From positions 70,218 through 134,217 of the forward strand of contig CAJTJY010000003.1 of NCBI GenBank assembly GCA_910576975.1: a stretch of 64,000 nt of DNA. Reading direction: 5' to 3'. Source of the DNA: an uncultured Lachnospiraceae bacterium. Its GTDB lineage: Bacteria > Bacillota > Clostridia > Lachnospirales > Lachnospiraceae. A model generated the notes under the pieces. The model was not told the DNA's origin, ran no database searches, and worked only from the letters and a program-made list of their open reading frames with translations. Position numbers and translations under genes: made by a program. Each line of letters begins with the position of its first letter. Within the stretch, counting starts at the first letter, position 1. Positions 9,177 to 17,808 of the stretch are shown one piece after another.

Positions 9177-10367
9177 TTAGAAATCAATCTCTTCGTCGTA
9201 GAAACATGCCTTTAACAGTTTCTCCATTTCTTCCGGAGTGGGAATTCTGGGGTTTGATCCGGTGCAGGCATCGGAAATCGCCAGTTTTGCAACTTCGGGA
9301 AGTTTTTCCATAAATTCTTTCTCGTCAATTATGCCGCCTTCATAATCTTTGATGCAGGAGGGAATCTCCAGGGAAGCGTTCATGGATTGTAATTCAGAGA
9401 TCAAAGCGTCAACCAAAGCGTCTGTAGAGTCGCCTTTTAAACCAATAAAGGAAGCAATCTCTCCATAGCGTACGGCAGCTTCTGCATTTTTCGCATTATA
9501 TTTGATGACCTTGGGGAGGTACATAGCGTTTGCACAGCCATGCACGATATGCCCGCCGCTGTAGGCAGCTCCCGTTTTATGCGCCATGGAGTGAACGATG
9601 CCAAGGAGCGCATTGGAGAATGCCATGCCTGCCAGGCACTGTGCGTTATGCATGCGGTCTCTGGCATCCATGTCTCCGTCAAAGGAAGCTTTCAGATCAC
9701 GGTGAATCATTTTGATTGCATGAAGCGCCAAAGGATCGGTATAATCGCAATGAAGCGTGGAAACGTAAGCCTCGATCGCATGAGTCATAGCGTCCATCCC
9801 GGTATGAGCGGTTAATTTCTTAGGCATCGTCTCAGCGAGCGCCGGATCTACGATAGCGACGTCTGGCGTAATGTTGAAGTCTGCAAGTGGATATTTGATG
9901 CCTTTTGCATAATCTGTGATAACCGAAAATGCAGTTACTTCCGTCGCAGTCCCAGATGTAGAAGGAATGGCACAGAACTTGGCTTTCGTTCTCAGCGTTG
10001 GAAAATTAAAGGGGGTAATCAAATCTTCAAAAGTAGTCTCGGGATATTCATAAAATGCCCACATTGCCTTTGCGGCGTCAATCGGGGAACCGCCGCCCAT
10101 GGAGATGATCCAGTCAGGTTCAAATTCCCGCATTTTCTCTGCGCCTTTCATAACAGTTTCCACGCTCGGATCGGGCTCAACATTTTCAAAAAGAGCAACT
10201 TCCATGCCTGCTTCTTCCAGATAGCCCACTGCGCGGTCCAAAAAACCGAAGCGTCTCATAGATCCGCCTCCGACAACGATGATTGCTTTTTTTCCAACCA
10301 GGTTTTTCAGCTCTTCCAAAGAACCTTTGCCATGGTATAAATCTCTAGGTAGTGTAAAACGTGCCAT
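9177..10367 (-). CDS. Iron-containing alcohol dehydrogenase
   Basis: Group III (Fe-dependent) NAD(P)H alcohol dehydrogenase, 396 residues, close in pattern to clostridial butanol and propanediol dehydrogenases. Seen are the nucleotide-binding GGGSPIDAAKAMW, the DAMTHAIEAYVS segment with the metal Asp and His, and HSMAHKTGAAYSGGHIVHG with the two further metal-binding His residues. TAGGAGG lies just before the minus-strand ATG. It would reoxidise NAD(P)H by reducing an aldehyde during fermentation. It stands alone with its own promoter; the substrate cannot be assigned. Confidence 0.93.
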   Translation of the reverse strand: MARFTLPRDLYHGKGSLEELKNLVGKKAIIVVGGGSMRRFGFLDRAVGYLEEAGMEVALFENVEPDPSVETVMKGAEKMREFEPDWIISMGGGSPIDAAKAMWAFYEYPETTFEDLITPFNFPTLRTKAKFCAIPSTSGTATEVTAFSVITDYAKGIKYPLADFNITPDVAIVDPALAETMPKKLTAHTGMDAMTHAIEAYVSTLHCDYTDPLALHAIKMIHRDLKASFDGDMDARDRMHNAQCLAGMAFSNALLGIVHSMAHKTGAAYSGGHIVHGCANAMYLPKVIKYNAKNAEAAVRYGEIASFIGLKGDSTDALVDALISELQSMNASLEIPSCIKDYEGGIIDEKEFMEKLPEVAKLAISDACTGSNPRIPTPEEMEKLLKACFYDEEIDF

Positions 10368-10394
10368 AAAGTACCTCCTAAAAGTAATTTTTGA

Positions 10395-10422
10395 TTTATA
10401 ATATACAAAACACCAGAATCAA
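10395..10422 (-). promoter_or_regulatory. Possible promoter of the alcohol dehydrogenase gene
   Basis: On the minus strand TTGATT is followed after 16 bases by TATAAA, ending about 25 bp before the ribosome binding site. No clear Rex-type TTGTGA-N8-TCACAA operator is visible. Confidence 0.4.
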
Positions 10423-10547
10423 TTGATGCTTTCAACGAAATCTTATCATCGAATTGCATAAAAGTCAATCAAAAAACTGCGGAATCATAAGTAATATATA
10501 CAAAGAACAGAAAAATTTTTAATAATTTATTAAATCAGGAAAATTTA

Positions 10548-10576
10548 TTGTTTGATAACAGTTCCTGTGCTATAAT
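10548..10576 (+). promoter_or_regulatory. Sigma-A promoter of the PAP2 gene
   Basis: TTGTTT (10548-10553), a 17-bp spacer and TATAAT (10571-10576) preceded by TGC, an extended -10. It lies 173 bp before the PAP2 start, so the transcript has a long leader containing the palindromic element at 10606-10711. Confidence 0.65.
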
Positions 10577-10605
10577 GCAATTTATTACGGAATATATTAA
10601 TGATA

Positions 10606-10711
10606 GGGGCTGTCACACTAATAAATGCATTTGTTCAAGAGGCTTTGCTGCTGCGGCAAAGACAGAATATGTAAATCTATGCCATGCAATTTATGTTAGC
10701 GTCACAGCCTC
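10606..10711. repeat. Palindromic repeat element (family copy 1)
   Basis: A 106-bp element with imperfect inverted ends. The left end begins GGGGCTGTCACACTAATAAA and the right end closes with TTATGTTAGCGTCACAGCCTC. An internal hairpin (GGCTTTGC...GGCAAAGAC) is followed by AGAAT. The internal GGCAAAGACAGAAT and the outer TTATGTTAG-plus-CACAG pattern recur in the 210-bp element at 48723-48932. It lies between promoter and start of the PAP2 gene, so it is transcribed as part of the leader. Confidence 0.7.
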
Positions 10712-10748
10712 ATGAAAAGAGAAATTGTCAAGAAAAGGTGAAGGTCAT

Positions 10749-11450
10749 ATGGTAGAGAAAATAAAAGAACTTTTGTATCGTTATCGGCATGGATGGATAT
10801 TGTCATATTGCTTGATCTATCTTGCATGGTTTGCTTATCTGGAGCAGACAGTGACCAGGCGGTTTCATGTGGTCCATATGGCAATTGATGATTATATCCC
10901 GTTTATTGAGATATTTATCGTGCCCTATTTGTTATGGTTTGGATATGTAGCGCTTGCAATAGCCTACTTCTTTTTTAAAAACGTTCAGGATTATTATAAG
11001 TTGTGTATTTTTCTCTTTGTCGGTATGACGGTGTTTTTGATAATTTCTACGGTTTATCCCAATGGTCATTATCTTAGGCCGAGAGTTTTTGAACGAGATA
11101 ACATCTTTATTTCTCTGGTACAGGGATTGTATATGGTAGATACGCCGACGAACTTGTTTCCAAGCATTCATGTATATAATTCTATCGGGGTACATCTTGC
11201 AGTGATGCACAGCGAGCAGTTGCGAGAGAAGAAGTGGATTCGCAGGGGTTCTTGCGTGCTGATGACGTCAATTGTTGCATCTACGATGTTTTTAAAACAG
11301 CATTCTGTGTTTGACGTGATAACCGGATGCGTTATGGGAATTGTAATGTATACGATTGTTTATGCGAAAGAATGGCAGGCTGGTAAAAAAAGAATATATG
11401 GCAGGGACGGGCGAGAGCGCGTGCCTGGCGTCAGGGAACAGGGGCTGTAG
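10749..11450 (+). CDS. PAP2-family membrane phosphatase
   Basis: Integral membrane phosphatase of about 233 residues with roughly six hydrophobic segments. The PAP2 signature is split as FPSIHVYNS and LKQHSVFDV, carrying the catalytic His pair and Asp. Family members dephosphorylate lipid phosphates such as undecaprenyl pyrophosphate or phosphatidic acid, or move phospho-headgroups. The ATG at 10749 is preferred over an upstream TTG (10725) because AAGGTG precedes it and the first membrane helix then begins near residue 15. The C-terminus is basic and cytoplasmic. The gene stands alone; the lipid substrate is unknown. Confidence 0.85.
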   Translation: MVEKIKELLYRYRHGWILSYCLIYLAWFAYLEQTVTRRFHVVHMAIDDYIPFIEIFIVPYLLWFGYVALAIAYFFFKNVQDYYKLCIFLFVGMTVFLIISTVYPNGHYLRPRVFERDNIFISLVQGLYMVDTPTNLFPSIHVYNSIGVHLAVMHSEQLREKKWIRRGSCVLMTSIVASTMFLKQHSVFDVITGCVMGIVMYTIVYAKEWQAGKKRIYGRDGRERVPGVREQGL

Positions 11451-11464
11451 CGGCCTCTGTTTTT
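11439..11464 (+). terminator. Terminator overlapping the end of the PAP2 gene
   Basis: CAGGGGC (11439-11445) pairs with GCCTCTG (11453-11459) with one G-T pair, followed directly by five T. The stop codon sits in the loop. Confidence 0.7.
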
Positions 11465-11518
11465 ATCTCGTAATGCCTATGAGATAATAGCTCGCTTGCT
11501 GGGGTTTGATATTGAATG

Positions 11519-11544
11519 AAAAAACCCCGCTGCTTGCAGCGAGG
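11519..11544 (-). terminator. Terminator of tRNA-Pro(GGG)
   Basis: Reading the minus strand, CCTCGCTGC and GCAGCGGGG form a 9-bp stem with one G-T pair, followed by six T. It lies 20 bp beyond the tRNA 3' end. Confidence 0.8.
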
Positions 11545-11563
11545 TAATGGATCATGTATAAAG

Positions 11564-11638
11564 TCGGGGTAACAGGATTCGAACCTGCGACCTCACGGCC
11601 CCCAGCCGTGCGCTCTAGCCAAGCTGAGCCATACCCCG
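11564..11638 (-). tRNA. tRNA-Pro(GGG)
   Basis: A 75-nt cloverleaf on the minus strand. The acceptor stem is CGGGGTA/TACCCCG, the anticodon stem CACGG/CCGTG holds the loop CTGGGGG (anticodon GGG), and the T arm contains GGTTCGAATCC. The 3' CCA is not encoded. It is nearly identical to the tRNA-Pro(UGG) at 63845 outside the anticodon arm and acceptor base pairs, so the two are clear paralogues. Confidence 0.96.
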
Positions 11639-11706
11639 AAACAAACCATATTTTATCATAGAAACATAAAGTTGTCAACTGTAAAATATTGAAAAATAGA
11701 AATTAT

Positions 11707-11734
11707 TTGACTTTAGGAAAAATATTATTATAAT
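11707..11734 (+). promoter_or_regulatory. Sigma-A promoter of the L,D-transpeptidase gene
   Basis: TTGACT (11707-11712), a 16-bp spacer and TATAAT (11729-11734). The expected transcript start near 11741 gives a leader of about 130 bases before the preferred ATG at 11871. Confidence 0.65.
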
Positions 11735-11870
11735 ATAAAAGGACGTTGGTATGACGATTGCCTGCTTTGATGCGCCAGGCGCAGTCACCCAGCGACACTC
11801 TCTGCTCGTGCGAGTGCGCATCCCCTTTAGGATTGCTATTTACTTTACTGGACTAAGAAAGGTGCTAATC

Positions 11871-13265
11871 ATGGAGACTACGAAATATACAAAGATAAAA
11901 GATCTGGGGGTATGGGTTGCAACGGGAAGCGTTCTATTGTTTTTTTTAATATATTTAGGGGCTGCCGTGTTCTTCTGTTATCATTTCCTTCCAGGGACCG
12001 TGATCAATGGCATCGACGTGTCAGGAAAGAGCGTGGATCAAGTAGAGCAGCAGATGATAGAGGAAATATACAGTTACGAGATAAAGATAAAAGCCAGGGA
12101 AAACAAGGAGGAAACTTTAACAGGCAAGGACATCAAATTAAGATCCATATTTGACGGGACGCTTGAAAAGGAACTGAAAGAGCAAAATATTTTTGCGTGG
12201 CCGTCAGCTTTGGCGCGGGAAAGGCATATCGAAGTGCGGACCATGGTATATTTTGACAAAGGCGCCTTAGAGAGAGAGACCAGCAAATGGGAAATTTTAG
12301 ATAAAGAAAAAATGAAGCAGCCAGAGGATGCCAGGGTATCAGAATATCTTCCAGGCGAAGGATATAAGATTGTTACCGAGAAAGATGGCACGACTGTCAA
12401 AGTAAAGAAGTTCATGGACCAGCTGCGGAGGGCGATTTTACAACTTGAGGATACATTTTCTTTGGATGAACAAGGGTGCTATACGAAACCCAAACGAACT
12501 AGTGGCTCTAAGAATTTGAAGAAGCAGGTAAAGGTCATGAACCAGTTTGCCCAGACATCCATTACATATCAATTTGGAACCGAAGAGGAGATTTTAGATG
12601 GCAAAACCATAAGCGCCTGGATTTTTGTAGATCAAGATGGAGAAGTAAACGTTTCACAAGAGCAGATTACCGCATATGTGGATTATCTTGCGGATAAATG
12701 GGACACGGTGGGAAAGTCCAAAAAGCTTGTCACTACTTATGGCACGGAGGTTGTCATAGAGGATGGCGATTATGGATGGCGCATAGATCGTGAAAAGGAG
12801 TTTCAGGTGCTTAAGGAACTAATTTTAAGTGGAGAAGTGGCAGTTAGGGAACCAGAATATGACAGATGGGCAAATAGCCGCAATGGGAACGATTATGGGG
12901 ACACTTATGTGGAAGTCAACCTGGGCACGCAGCATTTATTTTACTATAAAGACGGACAATTATTAATGGAATCTGATTTCGTGTCTGGGAATGACGAAAA
13001 GAATTGGAATACCCCTCCGGGAGCTTTTGGATTGTATTATAAGGAGCGCAACCGGGTGCTCAGAGGAGAAGGCTATGCATCTCCAGTATCTTTTTGGATG
13101 CCTTTTAACGGCGGGGTGGGGTTTCATGACGCTACATGGAGGAGGAGCTTTGGGGGAAGCTATTACTTAAGGAATGGCTCTCATGGATGTATTAACCTCC
13201 CATACAGCGCTGCAAAGAAGTTGTATGACAATATTGAGGCGGGGTGCGCCGTGCTGGTGTACTGA
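11871..13265 (+). CDS. L,D-transpeptidase (YkuD) with membrane anchor
   Basis: Cell-wall cross-linking enzyme that forms 3-3 peptide bridges or attaches proteins to peptidoglycan, acting outside the membrane. The 464-residue product has a short cytoplasmic start, one membrane helix (about 18-42), a peptidoglycan-binding-like region of about 280 residues, and a C-terminal YkuD domain from about residue 345. The catalytic motif is complete: a His in GVGFHDATW and the nucleophile Cys in NGSHGCINLP. An in-frame ATG at 11751 would add 40 residues ahead of the helix. I prefer 11871 because AAAGGTG precedes it and the usual family layout results. Confidence 0.92.
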   Translation: METTKYTKIKDLGVWVATGSVLLFFLIYLGAAVFFCYHFLPGTVINGIDVSGKSVDQVEQQMIEEIYSYEIKIKARENKEETLTGKDIKLRSIFDGTLEKELKEQNIFAWPSALARERHIEVRTMVYFDKGALERETSKWEILDKEKMKQPEDARVSEYLPGEGYKIVTEKDGTTVKVKKFMDQLRRAILQLEDTFSLDEQGCYTKPKRTSGSKNLKKQVKVMNQFAQTSITYQFGTEEEILDGKTISAWIFVDQDGEVNVSQEQITAYVDYLADKWDTVGKSKKLVTTYGTEVVIEDGDYGWRIDREKEFQVLKELILSGEVAVREPEYDRWANSRNGNDYGDTYVEVNLGTQHLFYYKDGQLLMESDFVSGNDEKNWNTPPGAFGLYYKERNRVLRGEGYASPVSFWMPFNGGVGFHDATWRRSFGGSYYLRNGSHGCINLPYSAAKKLYDNIEAGCAVLVY

Positions 13266-13298
13266 CCGTTAGAATAGCGATAGCTTTCAAGTTTGGCT

Positions 13299-13327
13299 TT
13301 GACTAATGCCGTACAATCTTGTAGAAT
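13299..13327 (+). promoter_or_regulatory. Sigma-A promoter of the GH53 gene
   Basis: TTGACT (13299-13304), a 17-bp spacer and TAGAAT (13322-13327), 80 bp before the GH53 start codon. Confidence 0.6.
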
Positions 13328-13406
13328 AGAAAGAGAGGCGTTAAGGTTAAGAAACTTGCAGCACATGGATCCAAACAATATCCAAAAGAAAAAGAGGTAG
13401 AGGGTT

Positions 13407-14540
13407 ATGGGAAAGATTTCTGAGAAAATGAAGTTTATCAAGGGGATGGATGTCTCCACGCTTCTGGAATTAGAATCATTGGGGGTCAAGTTCCAGGACG
13501 AGGACGGGGATCAAAGAGACGTGCTTTCCGTATTGCAAGAATATGGCACCAATGCCATACGAATCAGGTTGTGGAATCATCCATATTCCCAACAGGGAGA
13601 ACCATACGGAGGCGGCACCAACGATATGGAGTCTGCAATCGCCCTTGCGCAAAGGGCAAGAGACCGCGGCATGTATGTAATGCTGGATTTGCACTACAGT
13701 GATTTTTGGGCAGATCCAGGAAAACAGGTCAAGCCCAAGGCATGGGCAGATTTTACTGGAAAAAGGCTAGAGTATGCAGTGCAGGACTTTACAGTTGCGG
13801 TATTGCGTAATATGAGAGTAGAGGGCGTGTTACCGGATATGGTGCAAGTGGGCAATGAAATATCCAACGGCCTGCTGTGGCCGGATGGAAAACGTCCCAA
13901 CTATGAGAATATCGCATGGCTTGTCAATGCCGGAATCCGGGGAGTGCGTTCTATGGACCAAGATACGCCAGTGATGATCCATCTGGGTAATGGCTGCGAT
14001 AATGCATTGCATAGGGAGTGGTTTGACAATTATTTTGAAAATGACGGATCAGATTTTGACGTGATTGGACTGTCTTATGATCCGTTTCGGCATGGCTCTC
14101 TTGCTGATTTGGAATATAATATGAGAGATTTGGCGCAGCGTTATGGAAAGGAACTGGTCGTGGCGCAAGTTTCTATGGGACATACTTTGGAGGATTATGC
14201 CGTGCATCAAGGCTTAAAGTCCGCGGAATATGAGGAAATGGCTGACAAGCCTTTTCAGGGCAAGAAAATGGAGTATCCTGTGACCAAGCAGGGACAGGCA
14301 GACTTCATGGAAGACTTGATGAGGCGTATTTCCCAGGCGCCCAAGGGGTTAGGCAAGGGATTCTTTTATTGGGAGCCTGCCTGGATTCCAGCGCCTGGCA
14401 GCGGCGAGGCGACCAAGGCTTCCCTAAAATACGTTAAAGATTCTGTTCCCTGTGGCAATGAACGCGCGAATCGGGCGTTGTTTGATTATGAGGGCAAGCC
14501 GCTTCCAGCATTGAACGTGATCAAAAATTTTAAAGCATAA
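13407..14540 (+). CDS. GH53 arabinogalactan endo-beta-1,4-galactanase homologue, nucleophile replaced
   Basis: The 377-residue protein follows glycoside hydrolase family 53 along its whole length: KGMDVS at the start, LHYSDFWADPGKQ, the acid/base Glu151 in VQVGNEISNG, and FYWEPAWIP near the end. Family enzymes cleave beta-1,4-galactan. Two conserved active-site segments are changed. Where the family has the nucleophile Glu in a VAETS-like motif, this protein reads VVAQVSMG (Gln254, codon CAA at 14166-14168). The usual SYYPFWHG reads SYDPFRHG (Asp225, Arg228). There is no signal peptide, so it would stay in the cytosol, and no galactan transport genes lie nearby. It may be inactive as a retaining hydrolase, a binding protein, or an enzyme with altered chemistry. 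Confidence 0.88.
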   Translation: MGKISEKMKFIKGMDVSTLLELESLGVKFQDEDGDQRDVLSVLQEYGTNAIRIRLWNHPYSQQGEPYGGGTNDMESAIALAQRARDRGMYVMLDLHYSDFWADPGKQVKPKAWADFTGKRLEYAVQDFTVAVLRNMRVEGVLPDMVQVGNEISNGLLWPDGKRPNYENIAWLVNAGIRGVRSMDQDTPVMIHLGNGCDNALHREWFDNYFENDGSDFDVIGLSYDPFRHGSLADLEYNMRDLAQRYGKELVVAQVSMGHTLEDYAVHQGLKSAEYEEMADKPFQGKKMEYPVTKQGQADFMEDLMRRISQAPKGLGKGFFYWEPAWIPAPGSGEATKASLKYVKDSVPCGNERANRALFDYEGKPLPALNVIKNFKA

Positions 14541-14557
14541 ATGGTAAACGGAACGAC

Positions 14558-14595
14558 AAAAAAGAGCGTGCATGAAAATGTGCCTCTTTTTTTTT
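14558..14595 (+). terminator. Terminator after the GH53 gene
   Basis: An A-rich AAAAGAG arm and GTGCAT pair with ATGTGC and CTCTTTT around a GAAA loop, followed by a long T run. Confidence 0.8.
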
Positions 14596-14681
14596 GCACT
14601 TATTAATGATAGAATGGAAAAGTATTGTGATTTACAGCCGTTTTGCTTTGATAACGAGAACGGCAGAGAAAGGATGATAAG

Positions 14682-15872
14682 ATGATTTCAAAGAAAATGC
14701 AGCAGGCCGTGGCAAACAGTTCTGCGATCCGTGCCATGTTCCTAGAAGGAAAGGAACTTGCAGCAAAGGTCGGGGTAGAAAACGTATATGATTTCAGTCT
14801 GGGGAATCCGATGACGCCGGTTCCGGCGGCGTACAATCAGGCGATCATTGACGCAGTGCAGAATGAAAATTCCCTGGAGCTTCATGGATATATGGACAAT
14901 GCGGGTTATCCAAAGACCCGGCAGGCAGTAGCGGATAATTTGAACCAGCGGTTTGGGACAGAATTTTTGGGACAGCATATCGTGATGACGGTGGGAGCCG
15001 CTGGCGCATTGAACGTGGTGTTTAAGACGATTTTGGATCCGGGGGACGAGGTGCTTGCGCTGGCTCCGTATTTTGGAGAATATAGAGGATATGTGGCAAA
15101 CCATCAGGGGATATTGATTGAGGTGACCCCGGATATGGATACGTTTCAGCCGGATTTAGAGGATATGGAACGCAAAATTACGGAAAAGACCAAGGCTGTG
15201 ATTATCAACAACCCAGTGAATCCCACAGGCGTGATTTATTCAGAAGAGACGATCCAGAAAATGGCGTCTATATTGGAGAAAAAGCAGGAGCAATATGGAC
15301 ATGAGATTTTCATGGTGTCTGACGAGCCTTATCGGGAATTGGTTTACGACGGTAACCAGATTCCTTTTTTGACCAAATATTATCAGAATACCTTTGTGAC
15401 CTATTCTTTCAGCAAGTCCCTGTCCATTCCAGGGGAAAGGATCGGATATATCGCAGTCAGCCCACGGATGGCGGATTGCGAGCAGACATGCAGCGGCTTG
15501 TCTGTGGCAAACCGGATGCTGGGCTTTGTCAATGCGCCCTCCCTGATGCAAAAGGCGTTGATTAGAGCGATTGATTCCACTACGGATGTGGCATATTATG
15601 ACAGGAACCGGAAATTGATCTATGATAAACTGACGCAGCTTGGCTTTGCTTGCATCAAGCCCCAGGGGGCATTTTACTTATTTATCAAATCCCCGGAAGC
15701 AGACGAAAAGAAATTTGTAGAGCAGGCAAAGAAGTATCACATTTTGCTGGTAGGGGGAACCACGTTTGCCTGTCCTGGCTATGTGCGTCTTGCGTACTGC
15801 GTTTCCTATGAAATGATCGAGCGTTCCCTGCCTGCTTTTGAAAAACTTGCAGAAGCGTATGGATTAAAATGA
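14682..15872 (+). CDS. PLP-dependent class I/II aminotransferase
   Basis: Cytosolic fold-type I aminotransferase of 396 residues, resembling the aspartate/aromatic group. The PLP lysine lies in YSFSKSLSIPGERIGY, and the NNPVNPTGVIYS and VSDEPYREL segments contain the Asn and Asp that hold the cofactor. The start is the ATG at 14682 preceded by GAAAGGATGATAAG. The substrate is not readable from sequence; several Clostridia carry this type as an extra aspartate aminotransferase. It nearly abuts the hisC-like gene, so the two are co-transcribed. Confidence 0.88.
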   Translation: MISKKMQQAVANSSAIRAMFLEGKELAAKVGVENVYDFSLGNPMTPVPAAYNQAIIDAVQNENSLELHGYMDNAGYPKTRQAVADNLNQRFGTEFLGQHIVMTVGAAGALNVVFKTILDPGDEVLALAPYFGEYRGYVANHQGILIEVTPDMDTFQPDLEDMERKITEKTKAVIINNPVNPTGVIYSEETIQKMASILEKKQEQYGHEIFMVSDEPYRELVYDGNQIPFLTKYYQNTFVTYSFSKSLSIPGERIGYIAVSPRMADCEQTCSGLSVANRMLGFVNAPSLMQKALIRAIDSTTDVAYYDRNRKLIYDKLTQLGFACIKPQGAFYLFIKSPEADEKKFVEQAKKYHILLVGGTTFACPGYVRLAYCVSYEMIERSLPAFEKLAEAYGLK

Positions 15873-15895
15873 AGATCAGGCAGGAGGAATCAAAA

Positions 15896-16960
15896 ATGGC
15901 AGCATGGGAAGAAAATGTGAGAAAAGTGGTGCCCTACACGCCTGGGGAGCAACCGGAAAATCCCGATATCATCAAATTAAATACGAATGAAAATCCTTAT
16001 CCGCCAGCGCCTTTAGCGGCGCAGATTTTAAAAGATATCAATTCAGAAATTTTGAGAAAATATCCAGATCCTGGCGCCCGAGATCTAGTCCGGGCTCTGG
16101 CAGGGCGGTATGGGTTGCCTGAGGAACAGATTTTTGTAGGGGTTGGTTCCGACGATGTGCTGGCGATGAGTTTTCTAACTTTTTTTCAGGGAACAAAACC
16201 AATCTTGTTTCCAGATATCACATATTCCTTTTATGAGGTGTGGGCAAAGCTGTTTGGCATTCCATATCAATGCCAGCCCTTGGATGAGCAGTTTCGGATC
16301 AGGAGCGCAGATTATCAGAAAGATTGCGGAGGAATTGTAATTCCCAATCCCAATGCACCCACTGGGCTGGCAAAGGATTTGGCAGAGATTGAACAGATCA
16401 TTGCATGCAATCCCGGAGTGATCGTGATTATTGACGAGGCATATATTGATTTTGGAGGAGTGTCGGCGCTATCACTGGTTCCACGGTACGATAACTTGCT
16501 GGTGGTGCAGACTTTTTCAAAATCAAGGAGCCTTGCGGGGATGCGGATTGGCTATGCTTTTGGAAATCATAAGCTGATCAAATATCTGAACGATGCTAAG
16601 TATTCTTTCAATTCTTATACCATGAATACGGTGAGCATCGCCATGGGGGCGGCATCGCTTAAGGATGAGGCATATTTCAGGGAGACGATTGGCAAGGTGA
16701 TAGCCACCAGGGAATGGACGAAAAGAGAGCTTTCCAAACTTGGCTTTGTCTTCCCTGATGCAAAGGGGAATTTTATTTTTGCCAGTCATCCAAGATGCCC
16801 AGCGAAGAAATTATTTGAGGCATTGAAAGAGCAGGGGATTTATGTGCGGTATTTTGATAAGCCGAGGATAGACCAGTACCTGCGGATTACGATTGGCACG
16901 GATCAGCAGATGCAGGCGTTGATGCGGTTTTTGAAACAATATTTAGGAGAGAATGTATGA
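15896..16960 (+). CDS. hisC: Histidinol-phosphate aminotransferase
   Basis: PLP enzyme converting imidazole-acetol phosphate and glutamate to histidinol phosphate, 354 residues. Seen are KLNTNENPYPP at the start, PNPNAPTG, the DEAYIDFGG segment and the lysine in TFSKSRSLAGMRIG. The start is set at 15896 because CAGGAGG lies 7-10 bases upstream; the longer frame from 15869 would overlap the preceding gene. No other his genes adjoin it, so a related substrate (aromatic or phosphonate amino acids) remains possible. The next gene overlaps by 4 bp. Confidence 0.85.
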   Translation: MAAWEENVRKVVPYTPGEQPENPDIIKLNTNENPYPPAPLAAQILKDINSEILRKYPDPGARDLVRALAGRYGLPEEQIFVGVGSDDVLAMSFLTFFQGTKPILFPDITYSFYEVWAKLFGIPYQCQPLDEQFRIRSADYQKDCGGIVIPNPNAPTGLAKDLAEIEQIIACNPGVIVIIDEAYIDFGGVSALSLVPRYDNLLVVQTFSKSRSLAGMRIGYAFGNHKLIKYLNDAKYSFNSYTMNTVSIAMGAASLKDEAYFRETIGKVIATREWTKRELSKLGFVFPDAKGNFIFASHPRCPAKKLFEALKEQGIYVRYFDKPRIDQYLRITIGTDQQMQALMRFLKQYLGENV

Positions 16961-17805
16961 TTAAAATGATTTTAAAGGGCGTGATGATGGGAGTGGCAAA
17001 TATCATTCCCGGAGTCAGCGGCGGAACTATGGCAGTTTCCATGGGCATTTACGATAAAATGATCCATGCGGCAACCCATTTGTTTTCAGAATTTAAAAAG
17101 AGCATGAAGATCTTGATTCCGATCGTTATTGGAATGGGGATTGGAATTGTAGTATTGGCCCGCATTATTGAGTATATGTTTGTGCGTATTCCTTTTCAGA
17201 CGAATCTTTTGTTTATCGGGCTGATTATCGGCGGACTTCCGGCAATTGCAGGCAAAGTGAAAGGAAAAACCATACGCCTGGGTCATATTTTGGCATTTTT
17301 GCTATTTTTTGGGCTCGTGGCAGGACTGGCGCTGCTGGGAGAACAAGAGGGCGCTGCAGCCGACTTGAGTTTTAACGTGGTTAACGTGGTGAAACTGTTT
17401 GGCGTGGGCATTGTCGCCTCTGCCACGATGGTCATCCCCGGAGTCAGCGGGTCGATGATGCTGATGCTGATGGGGTATTATAATCCAGTGCTTGGCGAGA
17501 TTAATGGGTTTATTGATCATTTGATTGATTTTAACGTGCCGGGACTGCTGGATGGATGCAAGGTGCTGGCCCCATTTGGAATCGGCGTTGTCGTAGGAAT
17601 ATTTGCCATAGCCAAGGCGATTGAAATCATTTTTCAAAAATTTCCAGATCATGCGTATTGGGCGATTATTGGATTGATCGCAGCGTCGCCGGTGGCAATT
17701 TTTTTGATGAACAACATGGGCAAGATTACGTTTATTTCCATTGCCACAGGCGTAGTTGCCCTGGCAGCGGGAATTATCATTGCGCTGAAGCTGGGAGAAG
17801 AATAG
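16957..17805 (+). CDS. DUF368 membrane protein, PopT-type undecaprenyl-phosphate translocase
   Basis: Polytopic membrane protein of 282 residues with about eight hydrophobic segments. It has two internal copies of the DUF368 signature: NIIPGVSGGTMA near the start and MVIPGVSGSMMLMLMG near residue 160. DUF368 proteins (PopT) recycle undecaprenyl phosphate across the membrane for wall synthesis; this is family knowledge and was not tested here. It overlaps the upstream aminotransferase by 4 bp (ATGA) and ends 3 bp before the DUF1294 gene. A DedA protein, the other family linked to this transport, is at 60512. Confidence 0.88.
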   Translation: MIKMILKGVMMGVANIIPGVSGGTMAVSMGIYDKMIHAATHLFSEFKKSMKILIPIVIGMGIGIVVLARIIEYMFVRIPFQTNLLFIGLIIGGLPAIAGKVKGKTIRLGHILAFLLFFGLVAGLALLGEQEGAAADLSFNVVNVVKLFGVGIVASATMVIPGVSGSMMLMLMGYYNPVLGEINGFIDHLIDFNVPGLLDGCKVLAPFGIGVVVGIFAIAKAIEIIFQKFPDHAYWAIIGLIAASPVAIFLMNNMGKITFISIATGVVALAAGIIIALKLGEE

Positions 17806-17808
17806 GAA

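Noticed and set aside
11463..11678. 71-residue minus-strand frame
   Set aside because: It spans tRNA-Pro(GGG) and its terminator; the apparent protein is a translation of the tRNA.
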